NCBI GenBank assembly: GCA_003402735.1
Contig: QQNE01000002.1
Coordinates: forward strand, 1 to 64,000
DNA length: 64,000 nucleotides
From: Verrucomicrobiota bacterium
GTDB lineage: Bacteria > Verrucomicrobiota > Verrucomicrobiia > Verrucomicrobiales > DEV007
Direction: 5' to 3'
Of this stretch, positions 16,679 to 25,578 are shown one piece after another. The stretch's first letter is position 1. Every line of letters starts with the position of its first letter. A model generated the notes under the pieces. The model made no database searches and had not been told where the DNA came from. It saw only the letters and a program-made list of their open reading frames with translations. A program made the translations under genes and the position numbers.

Positions 16679-19252
16679 TCACCAAGCCCCGATCGGCCCG
16701 ATCCACAACAACTGGAGCCAAGGGGTGCGCAGCTCATCCGAGCGCGCCAGATCCACCATGAGTCCGATCGACCAGTCGTTGGCCTCGTCCGGATCGAGCA
16801 GACCCTGCTCAATCCACCAGAGACCGCGCTCTTGGTCCACCCCTTCGCGAATGCGGGTGTAGGGCAGGCTGCGCGCCTCGGGATCCAGCCGGATCCTCTC
16901 GTGACCCTCGCGGTATTCCGCCATCACCGCTTCGAGTCGCGCCGCAGTCCAGACCGTGCCCTCACGATCCTCCAACCCGCCGAGATGTTCCAGCACCAGA
17001 GACCATTGCCGCCGATCGAGCGCCTTCATCAGTTCAAAAATGTCCGCGCGCACCAGCCGCGTGAAGGCGTGCCGGTCCCGGGTCAACGGTGGCAGATGGC
17101 CCGGTTGATCCCTCCCCTCGCTGGGCGCTGACACGGGAAGACCGGAAGCAGCCTCCCGCATCCTCACCCACTCATCGAGCAGGCTGGAATCGACCCCGCG
17201 AAGCATCGCCTCGAAGAACCCGATGGCCTCATCGACCGCCAGAGTCTTCCGCAAGGCGGGCACGGTCTGGTCCAGCACCTTGTAGAGGTCTGCGAGATGC
17301 CGCAGGAGCACCCCCTCACTCCGCTCCAACCCGTATCGCTTGATGTAATCCTCGAACGAGGACCACGTCTCAAACATTTCCCTACCGATCGACTTGGGCC
17401 GAATATTCCCTTTGTCCACCCAGGGATGGGTTTCACAAAACCGGTTGAAGGTGTGATAAATGAATTCCTTGCCCGGTTTGGGCCACTCCACTTCCTCGAG
17501 CCGCAACAGCCGTTCCTCATACTCGACGCCCTCCGCCTTCATCTCGGCCATCAGCTCGTTCTTCAGGGCATCAACCTGCCGGCGCAGAATCACGTCAGGA
17601 TTTTCCAAAATGGCCTCACACAACGTGATCACCTGCAACCCATAATCCGGCGATTCCGGCTCCAATTGCGGGATGGTATCGATCAACCAAAGCCCAAGCG
17701 CATGGAACAAGGAAAAATCCTCCTGCAAATCCACATGCAGACGCACCTTGGCCGGCCCGGTCCGTTGGGCGGGCGGGAGGATGGTCAGAATGTGTCCCTT
17801 TACCAACCCGCGAAAACAACGGAACGCCTCCTTGCGCAACTGCTTGCGCCTCGAGGGCGGCTCGTGGCAACGGCTGATCAGCAGGCGCAACGCGGCACAT
17901 CCATCCTCCTGGCGCCGCGACAGCGTCTGCAGCAGCATCGCATGGGTGACACGGAAACTCGATGTCAATTTCTCGGGAGGGGATCCGATGAGGCGGCGAA
18001 AGGTGTTCTCGTCCCAAGCCACATATCCTTTCTCAGGCGGCTTCTTCTTGACGAAATTGTGCTTCTTGCCGGGGTTGGCCGCCGCCTTTCGTTCCATCCG
18101 CAGATTCTCAATGACATGCTCCGGCGCCTGGGCAATCACATAGCCGATGGTGTCATATCCGCGCCGTCCCGCGCGACCGCAGATCTGCTGGAAATCGCGC
18201 ACCGTGAGGATCTTAGTGCTGTTGCCATCATATTTGCATAATTGGGTGAAGAGAACGGTGCGGATCGGCACATTGATGCCGACGCCGAGCGTGTCCGTCC
18301 CACAGACCACCTTGAGCAAACCGCGTTGCGCCAGCTTCTCCACCAGGACCCGGTATTTGGGCAGGAGACCGGCATGGTGAATGCCGATGCCGTGTCGCAA
18401 CAATTTCTGGATCTCCTTGCCATACGGACTGCGAAAGCTGGCGCCTTGCAAGGCCTCGGCGATCTGTTGTTTCTCTTCCTTCGTACAGAAGTTCTGGGAC
18501 AAAAGATTCTGCGCAGTTTCGGCACAGGCCAATTGGGTGAAGTGGACCAGATAAATGGGCGCCCTGCCCTTCCCCACCAACTCCGTCACCTTTTCCTCGA
18601 GGGTGATTTCACTGTATTCATACTCCAACGGCACCGGCCGATCCGCGGATTGCACCAACACCGTTGGTGCCTGGGTCAGGTCCGTGAGCGCCTTTTCAAA
18701 AAACGCGGTGTCGCCCAGGGTGGCGGACATCAAGAGAAACCGCGCTTGTGGCAGAGCCAGGAGGGGAATCTGCCAGGCACTGCCGCGGGCGCTGTCCGAG
18801 TAATAATGAAACTCGTCCATGATCACATCGTCCACCGGTGCCCGGGCTCCATCGGCCAGGGCCAGATTCGCCAAGATCTCCGCCGTGCAGCAAATCACGG
18901 GCGCTTCCCGATTCACTGCGGCGTCTCCCGTGATCATCCCCACCTGGTCCGGTCCGAAGATGCGGCACAACGAAAGAAACTTCTCGTTCGCCAGCGCCTT
19001 GATCGGCACGGTATACCAGGAGCGTCGGCCCAGACAGATCGACCGGAAATGCATGGCCAAGGCCACCAGGGACTTCCCTGAACCGGTCGGCGTGTTGAGG
19101 ATGACGTTCTTTCCCTCATACAACTGCAAAACCGCCTCCTCCTGATGCCCGTAGGGCTCGATCTTTTCGGCGGCCAGATAGTCGAGAAACGCGCCAAGGC
19201 AGTCGTCCGAGGTCGGGGCGGCAGGGACAAGATCACGGGTGAGTTGAGCCAT
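16679..19252 (-). CDS. Ski2-like superfamily II helicase with DUF3516-type C terminus
   Basis: An 857-residue DExH helicase. Visible motifs in order: TPTGSGKS (Walker A, residues 54-61), [12 protein letters not shown] (motif Ib region), [13 protein letters not shown] (DEFH Walker B), LMSATLGD (motif III), a second RecA-like domain with [10 protein letters not shown], and [12 protein letters not shown] (motif VI). This layout is that of Ski2/Mtr4-like helicases; the long helical C-terminal half matches the DUF3516 helicases found in actinobacteria and some PVC bacteria. Probable role is ATP-driven RNA unwinding in decay or ribosome-related processing (family inference). Start ATG 19252. Two short hairpins lie after the stop (16635-16670) but without U-tracts. 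Confidence 0.88.
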   Translation of the reverse strand: MAQLTRDLVPAAPTSDDCLGAFLDYLAAEKIEPYGHQEEAVLQLYEGKNVILNTPTGSGKSLVALAMHFRSICLGRRSWYTVPIKALANEKFLSLCRIFGPDQVGMITGDAAVNREAPVICCTAEILANLALADGARAPVDDVIMDEFHYYSDSARGSAWQIPLLALPQARFLLMSATLGDTAFFEKALTDLTQAPTVLVQSADRPVPLEYEYSEITLEEKVTELVGKGRAPIYLVHFTQLACAETAQNLLSQNFCTKEEKQQIAEALQGASFRSPYGKEIQKLLRHGIGIHHAGLLPKYRVLVEKLAQRGLLKVVCGTDTLGVGINVPIRTVLFTQLCKYDGNSTKILTVRDFQQICGRAGRRGYDTIGYVIAQAPEHVIENLRMERKAAANPGKKHNFVKKKPPEKGYVAWDENTFRRLIGSPPEKLTSSFRVTHAMLLQTLSRRQEDGCAALRLLISRCHEPPSRRKQLRKEAFRCFRGLVKGHILTILPPAQRTGPAKVRLHVDLQEDFSLFHALGLWLIDTIPQLEPESPDYGLQVITLCEAILENPDVILRRQVDALKNELMAEMKAEGVEYEERLLRLEEVEWPKPGKEFIYHTFNRFCETHPWVDKGNIRPKSIGREMFETWSSFEDYIKRYGLERSEGVLLRHLADLYKVLDQTVPALRKTLAVDEAIGFFEAMLRGVDSSLLDEWVRMREAASGLPVSAPSEGRDQPGHLPPLTRDRHAFTRLVRADIFELMKALDRRQWSLVLEHLGGLEDREGTVWTAARLEAVMAEYREGHERIRLDPEARSLPYTRIREGVDQERGLWWIEQGLLDPDEANDWSIGLMVDLARSDELRTPWLQLLWIGPIGAW

Positions 19253-19310
19253 GGAATGAGGTTTCGGGACCGGTCGTGGATTCCGCCAGGCCGGTCCTGA
19301 CGATGTCCCG

Positions 19311-20297
19311 TCAAAGTTTCAAGCTCATCACCAGGTCCCGGTTGTCCAGGTGCCACTGCACGGTGGCGTCCAGGCCCTCGTCGAGACTGGTCCGCGGTTC
19401 CCAATCGAGCAGCCGCTTCGCCTTCTCAATGTTCGCCCACGTGTGCGCCATGTCAGCCACATGCGCCGGTTTGTGATCGATGACGGCTTTTTTCCCTAGC
19501 CGTTCCTCCAGCTTGCGGATCAAGGTGTTCATCGTGACCGGTTGATTCCCGGCGCCGAGATTGATGATCTCATACCCGAGCGGTTTCATGGCCGCGATCG
19601 TGCCCCGGGCAATGTCGTCCACAAAGGTGAAGTCTCTCGATTGCTCGCCATCGCCAAACATCTCAATCGGCGTGCCCTCATCGATCCAACGGATGAATCG
19701 CAGCATCGCCATGTCCGGACGACTGGCGGGTCCATACACCGTGAAATACCGGCACACGGTGGAATCGATCCGGTAGAGATGGTGATAGGTGTAGGCCATC
19801 ACCTCGGCCGCTTTTTTGGAAGCCGCATAGGGCGAAATCGGCTCATTCACCGGCGCGGTCTCGAGATAAGGCATCGGCTGTCCGGCATACAGCGAAGAGG
19901 TGGAGGCGAGAACGTGCTTCCTGATCCCGAACTCACGCATCAACTCCAGCACGTTCAGAGTCCCCATCGCGTTGGCGGTCAGGTAGATGAATGGATTCTC
20001 CATGCTGTAACGCACACCGGCGCGCGCCGCGAGGTTCAGAACCGCCGCGAACGGCTCTCCCGAAGCCGCCGACTCCGCAAAAACCGTGCGCAACGCCGCC
20101 AAGTCCGCGATATCGATCCGGTGAAACGTGAACCCGGGCCGCTTCCCGAGCCCACCGAGCCGGTGTTCCTTGAGCCTTGGATCATAGGCGTCGTTGACGC
20201 AGTCCACACCCACCACCGCATGGCCATCCTCGAGAAGAAGCGCACAAACCCGCGACGCGATAAAACCCGCCGCCCCCGTTACCAAGATTTTTGCCAT
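19311..20297 (-). CDS. NAD-dependent sugar-nucleotide epimerase (UDP-glucuronate 4-epimerase-like)
   Basis: Extended short-chain dehydrogenase/reductase of 328 residues. The N-terminal [15 protein letters not shown] holds the NAD-binding glycine motif, STSSLYAG the catalytic Ser/Thr, and [11 protein letters not shown] the YxxxK pair. [12 protein letters not shown] and the tail [10 protein letters not shown] are typical of UDP-sugar 4-epimerases of the GAE/WbpP group, which make UDP-galacturonate and related precursors for surface polysaccharides. The exact substrate is not determinable. It is upstream of the helicase on the same strand with a 58-bp gap. Confidence 0.88.
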   Translation of the reverse strand: MAKILVTGAAGFIASRVCALLLEDGHAVVGVDCVNDAYDPRLKEHRLGGLGKRPGFTFHRIDIADLAALRTVFAESAASGEPFAAVLNLAARAGVRYSMENPFIYLTANAMGTLNVLELMREFGIRKHVLASTSSLYAGQPMPYLETAPVNEPISPYAASKKAAEVMAYTYHHLYRIDSTVCRYFTVYGPASRPDMAMLRFIRWIDEGTPIEMFGDGEQSRDFTFVDDIARGTIAAMKPLGYEIINLGAGNQPVTMNTLIRKLEERLGKKAVIDHKPAHVADMAHTWANIEKAKRLLDWEPRTSLDEGLDATVQWHLDNRDLVMSLKL

Positions 20298-20511
20298 ACG
20301 TTGTTTGTCTGTCAGTGCCGACGCTCTTTGTGGAACCGGAGAACCAGCTTTCCGGATGCCTTCGGAGAGAGCGCAAATTTCACCGCCTCACGGGAAATTC
20401 AACTCCGAGGTTGATGGGACGTCCGTCCTGCGGTCTTTCCGCCGCCCATCCGATGCCGACTCCCTCGCAAGGAAAGAAATCCGAAGGCCCGGCCCATCCG
20501 TAACTCAGGGT

Positions 20512-21063
20512 ATGAACGCCGCTCTCGCTTCCTTCCCTGCCCTGACTCGCGGAGGTGCCGGACCTGCCTTGGCCGTGCTTGCCCTGCTCTGCTCCGGCTC
20601 TCCGTCCCCGGGTTTCGCTGGGGAGCGTTTGCCCAAAATCGCGTTGATCGATCAGTTTGACCGATTGCACCGCCATCAGGGACCTTTTCCGCGGCCCCTG
20701 CTCGTGGTGATCGCCGACCGCCGGGGCGCGTCCCAAATCGAGGGCTGGGTGAGCAAACTCTACCAGAGCCACGGCACGACCGCGGACATCGTGGGCGTGG
20801 CGGACTTGCGAGGCGTTCCTTCGTTCATGAAAGACACCCTGCGCAAGGCTTTCCGCAAACAGTGCGCCGACTACCCGATCCTGCTGGATTGGGAGGGACA
20901 AACCACGACCGCCGTTTCCCGGGGACAGTCCGGTATCGACATCTTCGCGGTCAGCCCCGGGGGAGAAATTGTTGCCACCGTGTCGGGATCCCTCACCGCC
21001 GCCAAAATGGAGCGCCTTGGGAGCTCGCTCCAAACCGGTGGGATCGTGGCTTCGGCCCCGTGA
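20512..21063 (+). CDS. secreted thioredoxin-like protein
   Basis: From ATG 20512 the 183-residue protein has a long signal peptide (ALAVLALLCSGSPSPGFAGE). The mature part fits a thioredoxin-like fold: LPKIALIDQFDRLHRHQGPF (the segment where redoxins carry IxFxDQxGxx), PLLVVIADRRG as the next strand, PILLDWEGQTT and IDIFAVSPGGEIV as the last strands. The CxxC redox pair is missing, so it is not a classical disulfide enzyme. It resembles YtfJ/redoxin-like exported proteins of unknown role. Its stop lies only 4 bp from the stop of the convergent ThuA/cytochrome gene. Confidence 0.6.
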   Translation: MNAALASFPALTRGGAGPALAVLALLCSGSPSPGFAGERLPKIALIDQFDRLHRHQGPFPRPLLVVIADRRGASQIEGWVSKLYQSHGTTADIVGVADLRGVPSFMKDTLRKAFRKQCADYPILLDWEGQTTTAVSRGQSGIDIFAVSPGGEIVATVSGSLTAAKMERLGSSLQTGGIVASAP

Positions 21064-21067
21064 ATCC

Positions 21068-24000
21068 TTACTTCGCCAAAGATTCCAAGTAATCGATCAA
21101 CGAAGCGAATTCCCGAACGCTGAAGCTGAGCATCAGCCCCGGGGGCATCATCGAAACCGGCAACCTCTGCCGCTCTTTGATTTCGGCAGTTTGAAAGGTG
21201 AATTCCTGAGCCGCCACGTTGCGAATCTTCACACTGCCCGCACTTTCAAGCGTGACGAACCCCACCTGTTGGGTTCCATCCTTCAGGGTGATCATCTCCG
21301 AGGCGAAACCCTGGGCGATCGTTTTGTTCGGATCCAAAATGTTCTGCGCCAGGTCAGCCCGTTTGTAGGTCTGTGCAATGTTCCCGAGATAGGGTCCCTT
21401 TTGTGCTTGGGATTCGTTCGTGGTGTGGCAGGCGCTGCAGGTGGCCCGGTTGAAAACCTGCTCTCCCAAAGCCACGTCTCCCTTGGCCTGAATCACCGCC
21501 GCCAGCGCCTCCTCCACTTTGAGACTGCCAATTTTCGGGGTTTTGTCTTCGGCCCGGACCAACCGCATCTCCTTGGCGACCCTTTGCGCGGCCGCCCGCA
21601 CCTGCGGGTCTGCATCCTCCAGCGCCACCAAAACCCGGGACGCGCTGCCCTGATGCTTCACGGCACCGATCGCCTCGATGATTTGCCGACGGCGCGCCAG
21701 ATCCGCCCAGCCACGATCGAGCGCCTTGCGCGATAGTTCGGCCGATTCGGGGCTGCCTGTCTGCCGCACCGCCAAGTGGAGAAGGGCGGCGTCGGCAGAT
21801 CGGGACCGGTCCCCGTCCATCGTTTCGGCAATTTCCTCGAACAGCTGGTGATGATTCTCCAGAGACGGCGCATTGAAGAACGCCTGGGCCGCAGCCTCGT
21901 AGGCTTTCTGTGCATCAGGCATCTTTCGCAAATCCGCCAACGCCTTGAGACTGGCTGCCGCCCCGGTCGCGCTGTCCGTCTTGGAAAGGGCCACGATCAC
22001 GTGACCGACGGTTTCCGGCTTCAGGGATGCGCCTGCCTCCAGGGCTTGCAACAGCAAGGACACGGCGGAGGCGGGAACCTCCTCGGCGACGGCAAGCTGA
22101 GCCGCGGCATCCGGAATCACCGCCGGATCTGTCTTGGCCAACTCCAGGATGCGTTCCAGTGCCTGGTTGGATTGGATCCGATTGCGATTCATCTCGCGAA
22201 CCAAAAACCCGGTCTCGGCGGGCGAAGCCTTTTCCAGAGCCCCGGCGAGTGCCGCCGCGATCCTGGGCGTCTCGCTCCAGGGTTCGGGCTGGTAAAACGG
22301 GCCACGGGTGTCGGGACGCGTGCCCCAGGAATCTCCCTGCCACGCGCCATCATGAAAATGAAGTCGGCAGAGAGCGGCCAAGAGACCCTGACGTTTCGTT
22401 GGATCCGCCGTCGCCTGGAGCCGGTCGATCAACCCGGTCACCACCTCCGGTCGGTGCATCAAGGCCAGGGCGCGAACGAAGACCGTGGTTGTTCCCGTCG
22501 CCTTATCGAACGCCGCAAACACCGGCCCTGATGCCTGCAAGGCGGCCAGGGCCCGCGCCGCCGCGTGAGCCACCACCGGATCCGGGTTGCCTGCCTGCGC
22601 CAGAATCTCGTCCACCGCTCCCATGTCCCCGGCATCCGCGATTTCCTTGAACCGGGCGATCAGATTGCGTTCGGCGGTCCGGTTTTGCGCGATCCTCTGC
22701 ATCGCCTCCCCGGCGGCGGGATGACCGCGACGGGCCAGCTCGCGTTGGGATTCGATGCGGCGCCGGTAACTCGGAGAATCGAGCAACTTCACCAACACCG
22801 AATCCTCGGCCTTCGCGAAATCGGGCAACGCCTCGGACACAAAGCCCTTGGGCTTCACACAGACGATGTAGCCGACATCCGGACCTTCCCATTTGAAGGT
22901 GGCACCTTTCCAGCTCGCGCAATAAATGCGGCTCATGGCATCGACATCGGCGTCGGTTGGCCGGGTCAACTTCACCAATGGCTTGGGTGCCGACGTTTCC
23001 ACAAACGTCGCTCCCTTGGCCTGGACGGTGTGATGATACAGCGCGCCGGTTCCCCAATCGCAGGTGAGCGGCGCATGATTCCACGCACCAAACCCTGGCT
23101 CATCAAGGTAGACCGCCCCGCACCCGGAGCCGCCGCCATAGTCCGCCAGGGGCGCGATCGCCTCGTCGGCGAAATTCTTGTAGAGCCGGGGATATCCGTG
23201 ATCGTCCAGCCCGGTGAAATGGTGAAACCGAACGTTCCATCCACCCCCGTCATTGGTGTTGTCCCGGGCGAAAATCTCCAACTCGGGACTCACGGCCACT
23301 TCGAGGATGTTGCGGGTGCCGGTCGAAACCATCTCCAGGCCGGTGCCATCGGGGCGAACCCGGATGACCCCGCCTCCGCGATGGGTCAACTTGCGGCCAT
23401 CGGTCCCCTCAGCCTCCATGAATCCAAAGTCCCCACCGGCGAGGTAAAGCCAACCGTCCGGTCCCAGACTAACTCCGTTGGTGGTGTGGTCCGCCGGGCG
23501 CTTGTCGTAACCAAAAGCCAAATTTTTCACCAGGATCTCACGGCTCTCGGAAACGCCGTCGAGATCCTTGTCCAGGAACGCGCTGAGGTGCGGCGGATGC
23601 ATGACGTAAAGCCTGTCCTTGTCCCAGACCAGACCGCGCGGCGCGTCCACCTCACCAAACACCTTGGTCTCGTCCGCATGGCCATCGCCATCGAGATCCC
23701 GCAAACGAATGATCCGGCCGCGCTTCGGATCACGGCCGAGGGACCCGTTGCCGTCGCTGCTCACGTAAACGGTCCCATCCGGCGCGGCCGCCACGAAGAC
23801 CGGATAATTCACCATCGGCGGCGCGGCAAAAACGGTGACTTCAAATCCCTGGGCCACGTGCACATCGGCCAAAATCGCCGCCTCCTGCGCGGCGGACGGC
23901 TTTTCCGCCCGGGGAGGGACGTTGCCTTCCTTGGCGTATGGATCCGCAGCCGCTTCGGCCAGTTTCCGGGCGGTGGCGGCCTGGGCCTCGTTCAGTTTGG

Positions 24001-25270
24001 GATGGAGAACCTTGATCCCCTCCCCCGTGAGAGTCACTTCCCGAATGCTGGCCCAGCCGCCGCTGCTGCCGAGCGCTTGGATCCGCACGAATCGAACCGC
24101 CATCGGCGTGGCCAACCGATCGGCGTAAGGAGCGGTCCGGATGTTGCCTGAACCATCCACCAGCGTGGTCCAGGCCGAGCCGTCCGTGCTACCTTCGATT
24201 TTGTATTGATAGACCGCTTTGTTCTCCCACGCCGTGGTGACCCCGCTCAACAGGTGCGGTTTTTCGAGCTCGAGTTGCAGCCACTGGGGATACGAACCGC
24301 CGCCGGCACACCAACGGGTCGCCTCGTTGCCGTCGACCGCACACCACGAAACATTGTTCTTGCCGCTTTCCTCGCTGCTGGCGGTGGCCATGACCAGCGT
24401 TGCGTCCTTCGGCGCCGCTCCAGGCACCAATGCCGCCGGAGCCGGCTTTGCGGGCAGTGGGTTGCCCTTGCCGAAGGTGATCTTGTTCGGGCCGGTGAAG
24501 GCTTTGCCGAGATGATCCGCATCCAGCTTGCCGCACGCCCAAAGCAATCCGCGGGTCACCAAATCGAGATAACGCGGATCGCCCACGGTCCCGTTGTTGT
24601 GCCCCAGACTGGTGCTAAAACTCCGCGCGCCCTGAGTCTCGTTGGTCCAGACGACCACCGAAACCACTTCCTTGCTGCTGCCGTCCTTGTTTTTCACCCG
24701 CTGAGTTCCGGTGGCGAGCGGATGCGCGCCGAGGATCTGCACGTTGTTGTATAGCTCCTCCTTGATCGTGGTCCAATCGCTGAGCGACTTGGTCACCGGG
24801 TGGGTCGGGTCGACGAAATCGATGTCGATCGGCTCCTGAGGTCCGTGGGAGGAGGATTGCAGACCGAGGTGTTTGAACCAGCCATCCGTGCCGTTGCGGA
24901 AACTGTGCATGGCGCAATGCAGATGGACCGATGGAATCGTTCGATGAACGTCGACGATGCGTTGGAACGCCTTGAGGTCCTTGTTTCCGGCCGCGCACTC
25001 GTCGTGAATGATCACATCATACCCCGTGGCCCAATCCGCGCGGTCATACAGGCTGAGGGGAGGATTGGTCGATTTGTCGTCCGTCCACCAGACATCCACC
25101 TGGACGAAGGCACGAGCCTGGATCCCCTCGAACAGGAGCTTGTGTTGCGCGGCGTAATCGTGACAACAACCGCCGGCCACCAACAACGCCTTCAAGGGCC
25201 GACCCTCCTCACCGGCGGCCAGGGCGATGCTCATCAAGAAGGCGGAGGGAAGAACGATACGGAAATTCAT
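21068..25270 (-). CDS. giant PVC-type protein: ThuA + discoidin-like + beta-propeller dehydrogenase + HEAT + cytochrome c
   Basis: A 1400-residue exported multidomain protein. Order from the N terminus: signal peptide (1-19); ThuA/trehalose-utilisation-like glutamine-amidotransferase fold (about 27-265, KALLVAGGCCHDYAAQHK .. VIIHDECAAGN); F5/8 type C (discoidin, CBM32-like) domain (about 290-415, NEATRWCAGGGSYPQWLQLELE); a 6-bladed propeller of the 'membrane-bound dehydrogenase' PVC family (about 460-860, FVAAAPDGTVYVSSD, DGDGHADETKVF); HEAT-like helical repeats (about 870-1240); and a C-terminal cytochrome c with one haem site CSACH near 1280 and a distal Met candidate in PVSMMPPG. Probably a periplasmic or surface sugar-oxidising enzyme passing electrons to its own haem. 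Divergent from leuA. Confidence 0.9.
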   Translation of the reverse strand: MNFRIVLPSAFLMSIALAAGEEGRPLKALLVAGGCCHDYAAQHKLLFEGIQARAFVQVDVWWTDDKSTNPPLSLYDRADWATGYDVIIHDECAAGNKDLKAFQRIVDVHRTIPSVHLHCAMHSFRNGTDGWFKHLGLQSSSHGPQEPIDIDFVDPTHPVTKSLSDWTTIKEELYNNVQILGAHPLATGTQRVKNKDGSSKEVVSVVVWTNETQGARSFSTSLGHNNGTVGDPRYLDLVTRGLLWACGKLDADHLGKAFTGPNKITFGKGNPLPAKPAPAALVPGAAPKDATLVMATASSEESGKNNVSWCAVDGNEATRWCAGGGSYPQWLQLELEKPHLLSGVTTAWENKAVYQYKIEGSTDGSAWTTLVDGSGNIRTAPYADRLATPMAVRFVRIQALGSSGGWASIREVTLTGEGIKVLHPKLNEAQAATARKLAEAAADPYAKEGNVPPRAEKPSAAQEAAILADVHVAQGFEVTVFAAPPMVNYPVFVAAAPDGTVYVSSDGNGSLGRDPKRGRIIRLRDLDGDGHADETKVFGEVDAPRGLVWDKDRLYVMHPPHLSAFLDKDLDGVSESREILVKNLAFGYDKRPADHTTNGVSLGPDGWLYLAGGDFGFMEAEGTDGRKLTHRGGGVIRVRPDGTGLEMVSTGTRNILEVAVSPELEIFARDNTNDGGGWNVRFHHFTGLDDHGYPRLYKNFADEAIAPLADYGGGSGCGAVYLDEPGFGAWNHAPLTCDWGTGALYHHTVQAKGATFVETSAPKPLVKLTRPTDADVDAMSRIYCASWKGATFKWEGPDVGYIVCVKPKGFVSEALPDFAKAEDSVLVKLLDSPSYRRRIESQRELARRGHPAAGEAMQRIAQNRTAERNLIARFKEIADAGDMGAVDEILAQAGNPDPVVAHAAARALAALQASGPVFAAFDKATGTTTVFVRALALMHRPEVVTGLIDRLQATADPTKRQGLLAALCRLHFHDGAWQGDSWGTRPDTRGPFYQPEPWSETPRIAAALAGALEKASPAETGFLVREMNRNRIQSNQALERILELAKTDPAVIPDAAAQLAVAEEVPASAVSLLLQALEAGASLKPETVGHVIVALSKTDSATGAAASLKALADLRKMPDAQKAYEAAAQAFFNAPSLENHHQLFEEIAETMDGDRSRSADAALLHLAVRQTGSPESAELSRKALDRGWADLARRRQIIEAIGAVKHQGSASRVLVALEDADPQVRAAAQRVAKEMRLVRAEDKTPKIGSLKVEEALAAVIQAKGDVALGEQVFNRATCSACHTTNESQAQKGPYLGNIAQTYKRADLAQNILDPNKTIAQGFASEMITLKDGTQQVGFVTLESAGSVKIRNVAAQEFTFQTAEIKERQRLPVSMMPPGLMLSFSVREFASLIDYLESLAK

Positions 25271-25320
25271 GGGACAATTGCGCTTCGCGGAATCGCTCGC
25301 TTTGGAGCAAACGGCAAGAC

Positions 25321-25347
25321 AAAAAAGGGCGGGCCGGATTTGCCCGC
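25321..25347 (-). terminator. intrinsic-terminator-like hairpin in the leader of the ThuA/cytochrome gene
   Basis: Read on the minus strand: GCGGGC, loop AAATCCG, GCCCGC, then CCTTTTTT. This is a 6-bp GC stem followed closely by six T, 51 bp upstream of the ThuA gene start on the same strand. No minus-strand gene precedes it, so it either blocks antisense readthrough from the leuA side or conditionally stops the ThuA transcript. On the plus strand no U-tract follows. Confidence 0.6.
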
Positions 25348-25397
25348 TTGCCAGCCCCTGTAACGGAGGCTAGTCTGCCTTTCTTTCGGCAATCTCC

Positions 25398-25484
25398 GTG
25401 CAACGTCGGCTCCCACCTCTTCTTCTGCTGACCCATCGCCCCCTCCTGCTCCTCCTCGGACGGGCGGCCGGGCTCGCGCGGTAG
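25398..25484 (+). CDS. leucine-rich leader peptide of leuA (predicted)
   Basis: A 28-codon frame starting with GTG, too short for the ORF track, ending in TAG 94 bp before the leuA ATG. It holds 11 Leu codons, including a run of four (PPLLLLT) and a run of five (PLLLLLG). Leucine-rich leaders before leuA are the hallmark of ribosome-mediated attenuation in enterobacteria and actinobacteria: ribosomes stall at the Leu runs when charged tRNA-Leu is scarce. Weak points: no Shine-Dalgarno sequence near the GTG (a GGAGG is 28 bp upstream) and the local sequence is pyrimidine-rich, which favours Leu codons by composition. Confidence 0.65.
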   Translation: MQRRLPPLLLLTHRPLLLLLGRAAGLAR

Positions 25485-25543
25485 ACGCTTGCTTTCCCGT
25501 CCGCCCCGTCCGATGTCCATGTCCGGTTCCACACCGGGCGGAC
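25457..25543 (+). promoter_or_regulatory. candidate leucine attenuator with competing hairpins
   Basis: Segment 1 CGGACGGGCGG (25457-25467), at the end of the second Leu run, can pair with segment 2 CCGCCCCGTCCG (25501-25512) through 11 bp with one bulge. Segment 2 with its two preceding bases, GTCCGCCC (25499-25506), pairs instead with segment 3 GGGCGGAC (25536-25543), 8 bp. Segment 3 can also fold locally (25521-25527 with 25533-25539). These pairings exclude each other, and a ribosome stalled at the Leu codons would cover segment 1. No U-tract follows, so control may be Rho-dependent or translational. Confidence 0.5.
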
Positions 25544-25578
25544 TCCCCCCGCATTCTGATTTCGTTACAGCCCATGCC

